A stretch of 64,000 bases of DNA from Lumnitzera littorea. Its lineage: Eukaryota; Streptophyta; Magnoliopsida; Myrtales; Combretaceae. The position numbers and the translations under genes were made by a program. The notes under the pieces were generated by a model. It did no database searches and was not told where the DNA came from. It saw only the letters and a list, made by a program, of their open reading frames with translations. The DNA is taken from NCBI GenBank assembly GCA_024138015.1, contig JAMXBB010000011.1, positions 66,416,308 to 66,480,307 of the forward strand, read 5' to 3'. This document shows, piece after piece, positions 26,111 through 35,917 of the stretch (positions are counted from its first letter, which is position 1; each line of letters starts with the position of its first letter).

Positions 26111-26343
26111 AGAATTTGAACTGGAGGTAAGTTCTAACGAAGAAGAGCTAGCCTTACACTGTTAGTAGATATGATTGTGATTTTTAAAAAGAAAAATTGA
26201 AGCTTCTGAAGAAGGTTTGAGAGTTCGAACGTGAATGTAGAAATTATAACAATCGAGCGAAAAGATTGTAGAAAAGCAGTCTTTCTTTGCAATCCTCCAA
26301 TTTATAAGAAAACCGCCTGGGAAGCTGTATAGGCGGTTATGGG

Positions 26344-26353
26344 GATATATATA
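26344..26353 (-). promoter_or_regulatory. Possible TATA box of the antisense gene
   Basis: Read on the minus strand the sequence is GTTTATATATATCC, about 240 bp upstream of the first ATG (26107) of the antisense coding region. Position and composition fit a core promoter, but nothing else proves it. Confidence 0.4.
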
Positions 26354-26578
26354 AACACGAATTCCTTGGAATGCCACCTAGTAGACATGTAGAAAGCATC
26401 TTGATCAGATGACGACCTTTAAAAGGGTAGAAAGCATATAATTGCACGCTAGTCTATTGTAACATGACACCTATCATGTCGCATTTAATGCACGGAATAT
26501 AAGTGGGCAAAAGTTGCATTTTGAAAATCCTTTCAATAGGAAGCTTCTTCAGGGTCCATCCGATCTGCACCTGGTTGA

Positions 26579-29527
26579 TGTAAGCCTTAAAGTTAAGTCA
26601 AGTGACTGTAGGATTGAACTTAGAACATAAGATTTAGGGTGATTGGTTAAAGGATCCGATTAAACCCAAATTATAAACTATTGAGAGAAATATTAATAAA
26701 AATGACCCCGTAAACTTGAATTTAAGAAAATAAGTAATAAAATAGGAGACTATGAAATTTTCAAATTTTAAGTATAATAATTGCTAATTATCGAAAAGAC
26801 GAAAAGTGTAATCTAATAACTAATAAATTACTAGAGATAGATTATATGTATACTAAAAATTATAGAATGACCTAAATAATAATTAAGAATATTCACATGT
26901 ACCCCACATGTATTTACGTGTAGATAAAAATACGCGAAATTACCCAAATTAGCCAAAAACTAAGTAAATAATTAAAGAAAATTATAAATTAATTATGGAA
27001 AAATCAGAAAAAAATCAGAAGAGTATAGAATGATCCAAATCTAGTCGTGGTAGGTCATGATCTGCAAAATAAAAATTAATCAATTAGAATTAGGCAACAC
27101 AAAAGCCAAAAATCAAGGAATTGGGGCAATGTCGTGTCTAATTAATGCGTATTAATTACCAAAAATGTCTATAAATAGGGAAAAAAATTCATAGAACTCA
27201 TTTGGGCAGTGAGGAATTAGAGAAAAATAGAGAGACTTGAAAATCCAGAAAACAAAAAAAGAAAAGAAAATTGTGCAAATAGGGCTAGTGAGCCAAACCC
27301 ATACCTCACCACCACCTGGGATCAAGCCACCACCACCACCCCACTCCAGACCCACCGTCTATGCCGGCCGACAAACTTGGACTAGGTTTGGACAGCTAGA
27401 AAGCATCGAACCGGGTGAGTCCCTTAATTGCTCTGATTTTGTATAATTTCGTAAAATTAGTTATTTTACCCAAAAAATTATGAAACTTGTTATTTTGAGG
27501 TTTTATTATATATATATTTAAGTAAAAATATTGATTTATTTTAATCACGTCTGAAAATATAGGGTTCTTAATAAATTGAACAAAACCGAGCATGATTAGA
27601 ACTAGAAATAAATAGGCTTAGGAGTGTAGTTTGGAGCTCAATTTTTTTTTGTAGGATTCTCATATGATATAGAATAGTGCTATGAAGCCATTTTTTTAAA
27701 ATTAATTTTTGAAATTTTTAAGTTAATTTTTAGCCCTAAAATGATGGAAAAATTGGGTAATTTTGGGTGAATTAGGTGATTAAGATACTAATTACTGATT
27801 TATATAGTAATTAAATGTTTATGGATGCTAATCTATGATGTGGGAAACTAATCCTAACCTTTGGAGTATTAAGTATAGTTAATTTAGGAAATTAGGTAAT
27901 TATTGTAAGAAATTAGTAATATGTGAAATTGAAAATTAATAAATCTAAAAAATTAGTGTTATTTAGATAATATTATAATAAAAATTAGAGTAATACTAAA
28001 TCTAAAATAAAATTTAATTTTAAGTAAATGTATAAAAATGTAAGATTTTCTCACATCGGGAATAAATTCGATACCCTAATTAGGGTTAACGTGTACCGAA
28101 TAGTTTAGAATACTAAATTAAGACCCAATAGGATATTTGAATACTTGAGCTTAATGTGATTAATTTCACATTAGGATTCGAGCATATTTAAGACTTAGGA
28201 ATCAAAACTAGAATTTAATTTAGGGTTTGAACCTCGAAATAGAGTAGAAAGAATTATTAGTATATAATAGGTATACATAGAAAAAAAAGGGTTAAATTAT
28301 AACTTAGAACATGAATCCTTAAAGTATAAGTACTAAAAAGATCTATTTGTATTACAGGACATCCAAAGACAAATCGGCTTGCGACTAAGGGATCGAGCGA
28401 TCAAGCAATTCCAAGTAAGTTGGGTTATTACTTATTGTAATAGAGTACTATTTGTATGGTACTCGAAGACTTAGGATTGTATATGGTTGTGATTGTAAGT
28501 AGTTTACGCATGTGTTTGACGTATCTGAATTTGTACTGAAATTGTGATATGATGGATTATGTGTTATGAGTGAATTGGTGTGAATTGTTTGAAAACCCTA
28601 AATGAAATTTAATCCTATTCGACTTTAATGACCAAAAATGCCATGCATTGCAACCCGTTAGGGGATCATTAGGATTCTCTAACCAAATACTGACCTCTTC
28701 GAAAGGGATAGCGCAGGATTGCATAATGGTCCCTTCTTCATCCTCAGTCGAACTAAGTGACAGGAGAAGAGGTCGCGGCGAGAGTGAAGTGGTCGCGGCG
28801 AGAGTGAAGTGGTCGCGGCGAGAGTGAAGTCAATGTTTCGAAGGTAGTTGCGGGAGGAGTAAGGTCTCTATTGCACAAGTCTAGATTTGGTTGTGAGCTG
28901 CTGCATAACATGGAACTCCTCAACCCGGATTAGAGCGGGCAAAATTTCTCTGATTTCACAACGGACTGGACTACGTTGTGCAATGACACTTGATTGTTGC
29001 ATTGCATGAAAATAATTGATTTATAATCTTGTTTATGCTTGTATACATTCATGAGTCTCCAATTCAATTTACTGAGCTACAGTTGCTCATACCTTTATAG
29101 ATTCCTTTGCAGGTTCTGATCTCTAAACAATTTAAGTAAAATGCCGCCTTATAATTACCCAGAGGTTAGTCCTTTTGAAGTCGGGGGTGTGAGGATCAAA
29201 CTACTTAGTAATGATGTGTAGCTAGAGTATCCCTGTAGTTAAGGATGAAAGACTGATAATTATTATGTAATTTAGTAAACTGTTGTGTTTATGTAAAACT
29301 TCCTAGGAAGCTCTATGGACTTACATATAATTATATATGTTTATTAGAAATTTGTAATATTTATCATAATTGTAGTTTAACTGTTAATCGGACCGTTTAC
29401 TTCAAAGCGAGGAGTCGTCGACGCCTTGTGTAGATCATGTCTATGGTAGGCACTATGAGGCCAGTTACTATCATAGAATGGTTTGTACGGCGTGACTGTT
29501 GCGACTCTATGACTTCGGGGCGTAACA
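26579..29527 (+). mobile_element. Solo LTR 3 of the 3-kb gypsy LTR family (plus orientation)
   Basis: A 2949-bp LTR from TGTAAGCC to GGGGCGTAACA, flanked by a perfect 5-bp duplication GTTGA (26574-26578 and 29528-29532). It aligns along its length with solo LTR 2, including the TATA region (27167), the GC-rich leader, a GTGAGT donor-like site at 27415, the acceptor-like TTTGCAG ending at 29112 and the terminal GACTTCGGGGCG block. It differs by many transitions and small indels, so it is not a recent duplicate. Confidence 0.9.
28771..28830. repeat. Perfect triplication of a 20-bp unit in solo LTR 3
   Basis: GGTCGCGGCGAGAGTGAAGT occurs three times in direct succession. Solo LTR 2 has one related copy at the same place (near 16910), so the triplication arose in this LTR. 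Confidence 0.95.
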
Positions 29528-29532
29528 GTTGA

Positions 29533-29846
29533 CGTTACGAAGACATGTCGCACCTACGTCCGCTCAGTCCTTATCGGACCCTGTTCAAGCAGACTGGTCT
29601 ATAGCATTGGAGCACCTTAGTACCCCTGCCCACTTAGCCTCGGATACTTTCAAATTGGTAAACCATTACCTAGGATGACTCACCACTTTAGGCCTTTTCA
29701 CCTCGGATCATCCATCACTTTGGATCTATAACCTCATCATATCGGCATCATGGCATTGGATTAAACTTCCTATAGTCGGATTGATTACGCCTGAGCAGCC
29801 CATGCATTTCTTTTTCTTGCCTCTTCCTCAGCAATGAGACTACGCT
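29533..29846 (+). other. Protein-like segment of the Tat element, unrecognised
   Basis: Between solo LTR 3 and the assembly gap one plus-strand frame reads almost open for about 100 codons with two stops (VAPTSAQSLSDPVQADWSI, then LIISASWHWIKLPIVG). It matches no family I know. It may be a degenerate extra ORF of the Tat element or chance. Confidence 0.3.
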
Positions 29847-30005
29847 GGGGGGGGGGGGGGGGGGGGGNNNNNNNNNNNNNNNNNNNNNNNNNNNNNNNNN
29901 NNNNNNNNNNNNNNNNNNNNNNNNNNNNNNNNNNNNNNNNNNNNNNGCTTCAGGGCTCCTGGGTCGACGGGGGGGGGGGGGGGGGGGGGTAGTGGGGGGG
30001 GTGGG
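29847..30005. other. Assembly gap (79 N) between poly-G tracts
   Basis: A run of 21 G (29847-29867) is followed by 79 N (29868-29946), 22 bp of sequence, another 21 G (29969-29989) and more G-rich sequence up to the 3' LTR. The G-rich end could include the polypurine tract that primes plus-strand synthesis. Homopolymer lengths here should not be trusted. Confidence 0.9.
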
Positions 30006-30476
30006 TGTACTTTGGGTAAGGACCTCTCAAGTTTGACCAGATTCACTAAGTCTTGCCTCTATAGGCTATGAGCCTGGCCTTTAATAGTTGAGGCCCATGA
30101 AAAACTGTAACAATTATAAATTATAAAATAAGGATAAAATAGTTACATCCTAAATATTAAGGATACGTAGGACATGACAGCTCCACTCTCCTATACTTGC
30201 GGGAAAGACTTCTAGGACAAGATCTCTCCTGTTAACTGATTTCCAACGATAAGTTCCACTCTGCTATAAATACTAAACATTTACCTAACGGTAACTTTCT
30301 TTGAAAAACTCAGTATTCTAAGCTTACGCACTAGGTATTTTATTTTATTGAAAGTTTATTGCTGACTTAAGTGTTGAAGTGGTCATGCTAAATAACCTCC
30401 TAGTGTTTCCTCATTGTTTACTGTTTTGTAAGTATAACATGTGTAGACTTTAATCGACTACCGGTAAATACTGACA
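30006..30476 (+). repeat. 3' LTR of the Tat element
   Basis: A 471-bp copy of the 5' LTR sequence beginning TGTACTTTGGGTAAGG after a G-rich tract and ending CTGACA. CTATAAATACTAAACATTT near 30264 is shared with the 5' LTR. AACGATA follows it directly and also occurs upstream of the 5' LTR. Confidence 0.7.
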
Positions 30477-30483
30477 AACGATA

Positions 30484-31975
30484 ATATATATTTATATATA
30501 TATAAACTTTTTTAATATAGTTATTCAACATGCATCTAAGATCGGATTTATCCTTTAGCTGTATTTTTAAGTTGAGGAGATTCCGTATGTGTTTTGAAAG
30601 AATTATAATAAAGATATCAATGTTTGAATTTAAGTTTAAATAGAATATTAAGTTTTTTGATTGATTGGAATGTATTATTGAGATTTATAAAAACTTAAAT
30701 AAAACATTGAAAAACTGAAAAACATTTTACAAAGGAACTCTTGATAATATAACGAGTTTTTTAATGGAAAAAGATGGTCATGATGATCATTTGACTCTGC
30801 ATTAACCATGGTTTAAGATAACCTTGATATTTTTCATTTTACTAAAGCAAAAATGGGAAATAGTTACGTCAAGTCCCAGTTTCTCCCGCTGCAGTGATAT
30901 CAGTTTTACTGAACATGATAAGATTAAAATTTCCCATGTAATAATGGTGGGAGGTTTCCTGTTTTGGCGGCTGAATATTTCAAAATTTGTATCAAGTAAT
31001 TCCAACTCCGAAAACGAACCCGCAACTCCCAGTCTCCCAATACATTAAGCTCCTTCTACGTCCAAATACATTTTTGATGTTTGGTGTCTTGCACCGTTGG
31101 ATTACATGCCTCATGGAGCTAGGATTGCTTCTACGTCTGGATTCAACATTACGGCCATCTGACAATTAAGCCAAGGGATGCATCTCATTCCACCTTTCAA
31201 GCAATGACTATTTATTTAGGTCCCGGTAACGGTTTTTTTATTTTTTATTTTTTTACACTTCTTAAATATTAATTATACACTTTTTTTTTTAAAAAAAAAA
31301 CCAATAACGAGATAAGGAGCAGTTACTGTGTCAATATCATTACCCTCCTTTACGCGTAAATGACAAAATTTTATGTGAAATACTGAAGGATGATGGGATC
31401 GCTGCCCACTCCTAAATATAGCAACTTGTTGCATTTTCCATTTGTGAATATAATTCAATCATGAAGTTTCAGCAAGGCCACCCTACAAAATTTGTCCACA
31501 TTTCAGATTTGGTTTTTGAAGTGACATCTCACCGGTACCTCCATTATTGCCAAGGTTTTCAAATTTCGGATTAATAACCATAAAGTAAATACAAGTGGCT
31601 GGTTCAATTTGACAAACAGTTTTGCTTGAGCAGCCACTCAAAAATTATCGAAGCTATAAAACAAGCATTGAGTAAGGACTACTGAATGTATCAATAACCT
31701 CGCACTGTCCGAAGAACAACTTTTCCCAGAGACATTCTGGTACATCTGTGTTAACAAACATGATTACACATAGGCTCCTTCTTTCTGGGACATGTCGTTC
31801 ATTAGGTATCTCTTTATTTCCATGTAAAGCCATTTGATTCTGCTGTGATATCAAAGTCAAGCTAGTGTTAGTTTCTGGTTTCTAATAGTATTGCTTGAAC
31901 TATGCAAAACAACTTACTATTCAAGAGTGATTTTCTGAAGCCTGATTTGGAAGAAACTCTTTGTATTCTGTTCAG
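30484..31975. other. Intergenic DNA upstream of the aldehyde dehydrogenase
   Basis: AT-rich, with an AT run at about 30484-30505 and T and A runs near 31230-31300. The missing first exon and promoter of the aldehyde dehydrogenase should lie here, but no ATG with a convincing transit-peptide frame and donor site was found. Confidence 0.5.
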
Positions 31976-34900
31976 GTCAGTCTTTGAGCTGGTCAAGAAG
32001 GATAAGTGGGCTGTTCAGTACCTCTGTTGCTTCGGAGAAACCAATTACTCCAACTATTCAGATAGAAGAGACTCAGCTTCTTATTAATGGGCAGTTTGTT
32101 GATGCTGCGTCTGGTTGGTTTCTTATAGATTTTGAAGTTCAGAGGAAGGCATACATGCACATGCACATAAACATGATACCATGAATTTACACCCTTGAAA
32201 TGCGAAACCAGATAGCAAGCGCTAAATTCAGTTTGTCATCTATTTCTCCTTACAAGGATTTTACGAGCGTGGATCTAACGAGGAGATGATTTTTATTTTC
32301 TTCAGGAAGAACTTTTCCAACGTTTGATCCTAGGAATGGAGATGTGATTGCCCATGTTGCTGAAGGTGATGCTGAAGATGTAAATCGTGCTGTCTCTGCT
32401 GCACGCAGGGCATTTGACAGCGGACCATGGCCAAAGATGACGGCTTATGTAATTCATCCCAATCTCCCTCCCGAGATCTTAAAAACTTAATTTGTGTGCA
32501 TGTATGAGTTTTTATATTTCGTACAATAGCACCCTCCTTAAAGTCCGGACTGATTTATTAAGCTTTGAGTGTCTACTATTGTGTGCCAACTGGTGAAGTT
32601 TAGTCTTCTTGTCAACAGGAAAGATCGCGGATACTCCTGCGCTTTGCTGACATGCTTGAGAGGCACAAAGATGAAGTAGCTGCACTTGAAACATGGGATA
32701 ATGGAAAGCCTTATGAGCAGTCTGCAGATGTTGAACTTCCAATGGTGATACGTGTCTTCAGATATTATGCTGGTAGGGGAAAGGGAAAAACCAAGCAGAT
32801 CTGTGTATTTTATTTCAAACTTCTTGTACCTGAACTATGGTGTTAATTAACCTTATATTCCTTAGCATTTATGGCCTGTTTCGTTGTATATTCCCTAGGT
32901 TGGGCAGATAAGATCCATGGTCTTACAGTTCCATCTGATGGGAAGCACCATGTTCAGACACTGCATGAACCTTTCGGTGTAGCAGGACTGATCATTCCAT
33001 GGAACTTTCCTCTTCTCCTCTACTCTTGGAAGGTTGCACCTGCCTTAGCATGTGGTAACACTGTTGTGCTAAAGAGTGCAGAGCAGACACCACTATCAGC
33101 TCTTTATGTTTCAAAGCTGCTTTATGAGGTACCCTACTCTTCTGAGAACCACATCCATGGTAGATTCTTAATATTTATAGTAATAGTGTTTGCTTAGATG
33201 TAAGGCCATATTTATCTTCTCATATTGAAACCACAGAAGGGTAGTTGCTTGGTTATATTCTATCCACTTCGCTCCTATTCCCACCTATTAAATCAAGCTA
33301 GATTTGAAGTAGATAAAGATGAACTGTTCTCCAGGCAACTAAGCAGAGAAATGTATTTGAAGTTCATCTTTCATTTGGCATTGGAAATATAGGATTTCAA
33401 GGCGTTCTTCTAAGCCTGAGAATCTTCATGTGAAGTTGGTTAGATATCGACTGCGACTGTTTCAATTGCTACTTGAAAGAAAAAGAAAATACTAATGAAC
33501 CCAATCTACTTCATTAGGGCTGTATTGTAAAATCATATGCCACTGACGAAATTATATATAATTTCTACATCCAATGTCCTATTACTCCCAACATTTAAAA
33601 TGATTTGTTTTGTGAAGTAATCTCCAGTTTGGTGTTAGTAGGTACTTTTGTGTGATATATAAGTAGTGAAAGCCCTGAGAAATTTCTAAAAGAAATATTA
33701 TTGACATAAAATTCTTATGTAACAACAACATTTCTATGCTGGATATTAAATGGGATATTCATTCAAATTGTGCTTTCTAAAGGATCATCTTGCTCATTTG
33801 GCCTTTGAAGACTTGAAGTGAATTGTTGTCTTATCTACTCTTGTACACTGCATAACATTCATCAATTCATCATTAAGTCTATCGGATCCTAATTGACAGG
33901 CTGGACTTCCTCCTGGTGTCTTAAATGTGATCTCTGGATTTGGACCTACAGCTGGTGCAGCTCTTTCTAGTCATATGGACGTTGATAAGGTTGATTTGTG
34001 ATCTTCAATTCTCTATCTTAATCAGTAATTAATCTCTGATGTAAAGCTGCTAACAGTTGATAAACTTTCTGGTTCTCATTTTCCCGATAGATAAGGCTAT
34101 ATTAAGAGCATTTTGAACATTGTTACTTCCCTTAGAGTAATTAGTCCATTCAGATTTGGTAATGAATTTGAGTGCTATTTCTGCAGCTTTCCTTCACAGG
34201 ATCAAGTGCTACTGGAAAAATTGTACTTGGGCTAGCTGCAAAAAGTAATCTCAAACCTGTTACCTTGGAACTTGGAGGAAAATCTCCTTTCATCGTATGT
34301 GAAGATGCCAATGTTGATAAGGCTGTTGAGCTTGCACACAAAGCTTTGTTTTTCAATCAGGTTTCTTGGATATATATGAAGGTTCAGTGATGGAAATTTT
34401 GAAAATATATATTTATTCAATTCAGTGAATTGGTGTTCTTGGTGTGTTTTACAGGGACAGTGCTGTTGTGCTGGTTCTCGTACCTTTGTACACGAAAGTG
34501 TCTATGATGAGTTTCTGGAGAAAGCGAGGGCTCGAGCCATGAAACGTGTTGTTGGAGATCCATTTCAAGGTGGAGTTGAACAAGGTCCTCAGGTAAATTA
34601 CAAAATGCTACTTCAAAATGTTTATTTTGTACTCTCATTAGAAGTTCTGCATGTGATTGAAGCAAAGTATTTCTTCTGAGATTCAATTCCAATATGATTT
34701 ATGAAAAACGCTTTGACATTACATGATTATATGTAGGTTCCTTCAGTATTTCCAAACTGGATATTTATTCTAAATAATTCTAAGGCATTTAAATTACTAA
34801 TGCAGATTGATACACAGCAATTTACAAAGATTCTTTCCTATATAAGATCTGGTGTAGAAAGTGGAGCTACTTTAGAATGTGGAGGAGGAAAATATGGTTC

Positions 34901-35465
34901 TCAAGGATACTATATTCAACCCACGGTCTTCTCAAATGTAGAGGTAGTATTGCTCTTATCTCTTAAATTTTCCATAACATAACAGTGTAGTAAGTAGTAA
35001 CTATCATAACTGATGCTCCTTTTTGTCGCAATTACAATCAGGATAATATGTTGATAGCAACAGATGAGATCTTCGGACCTGTGCAGTCCATATTAAAATT
35101 TAAGTACGTCATCTCCAATTCCCTGCATAAGCGCACATTCATATATTTTCTTTCCCATTTGTTAGATAACTTTTAACATTTTCCTTGGCAGGAATCTGGA
35201 TGAGGTGATAAGGCGAGCAAACTCAACAAATTACGGTCTCGCAGCAGGAGTTTTCACACAGAACATCGATACTGCTAACACATTGGCACGCGCACTAAGA
35301 GCTGGGACGGTATGGATTAATTGCTATGATGTGTTTGATGCAGCTATTCCGTTTGGTGGATACAAGATGAGTGGACAAGGAAGGGAAAAGGGAATTTATG
35401 GTATCAATAACTACTTGCAAGTCAAGGCTGTTGTAACTCCTTTGAATAATCCAGCATGGTTGTAA
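31976..35465 (+). CDS. ALDH2B: Mitochondrial-type aldehyde dehydrogenase (ALDH2B class), first exon not found
   Basis: Oxidises aldehydes to carboxylic acids with NAD+; plant ALDH2B enzymes act in mitochondria on acetaldehyde and similar substrates. Ten exons with GT...AG borders and matching phases: 31976-32113, 32306-32448, 32619-32772, 32899-33128, 33900-33989, 34187-34360, 34455-34592, 34806-34943, 35042-35103, 35192-35465 (stop TAA). Together they encode about 512 residues without a stop. Seen motifs: IIPWNFPLL (cofactor site), FTGSSATGKIV, the glutamate motif LELGGKSPF, the catalytic cysteine in GQCCCAGSRTF, EIFGPVQSI, and the C-terminal PFGGYKMSG. The first visible exon starts inside a Ser/Arg-rich presequence and needs an upstream exon for the ATG. 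All catalytic parts are intact, so it is probably functional unless exon 1 is lost. Its 3' end faces the kinase gene. Confidence 0.93.
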
Positions 35466-35917
35466 TTGGTCCTGTTGAAGTTGGTAAGCATTTGATGTTC
35501 TCTGGGAAAGAAAAGATAGGAGTTGCTACAAGTAGTTAACCTAGTAAGCAACAGAAAAAAAAAAAGAAAAAAGGGATCACCTTGTTGCTTTTTTCTTTTA
35601 TCCATTATCACCTAAGGGCGCAATTCGATGTTTATCATTCACCTAACTGGAATTAGCGGTAGTATATGTGTAGTAAAAACTCACCATCCTATCTCTCAAT
35701 TATATTTCCCCTGTACACTTTCAAGGAAATATTTTTCCCTCAAAAGTTGGCAAGGTCTATATGAACTGCAGCACCTGGGATTGACAGAATGCTGCACAGG
35801 ACATTACAACAACCAAAAATTTCCAGATAATTTGCTCTCTATAATGAATTAAGTAATCGGGATTATCCTCTTCCAGTGCTGGGAAGGGCAATCGGGTGTC
35901 ATTTCAGGAGAAGCAAC
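35466..35917. other. Tail-to-tail intergenic region
   Basis: About 450 bp separate the stop of the aldehyde dehydrogenase and the last kinase exon, which run towards each other. It should hold both 3' untranslated regions. An A-rich tract occurs at 35553-35572. Confidence 0.6.

Larger units (their letters stand above)
10113..30476 (+). mobile_element. Ty3/gypsy retrotransposon, Tat lineage, decayed and nested
   Basis: A composite element of about 20 kb. In order: 5' LTR, primer-binding site, gag, two solo-LTR insertions, rest of gag, protease, reverse transcriptase, RNase H, integrase, tandem repeats, an antisense coding region, a third solo LTR, a sequencing gap and the 3' LTR. The domain order (protease-RT-RH-integrase), the gag style and an antisense ORF upstream of the 3' LTR match the Tat lineage. 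Without the three solo LTRs it would be about 11 kb. The LTRs are heavily diverged and pol holds many stop codons, so it is old and immobile. The left border is uncertain: a 7-bp AACGATA stands just before a TG at 10101 and just after the 3' LTR (30477-30483), which would give an alternative start at 10101. Confidence 0.8.

Noticed and set aside
29840..30046. Proline-rich minus-strand frame across the N gap
   Set aside because: It is created by G homopolymers and unknown bases.
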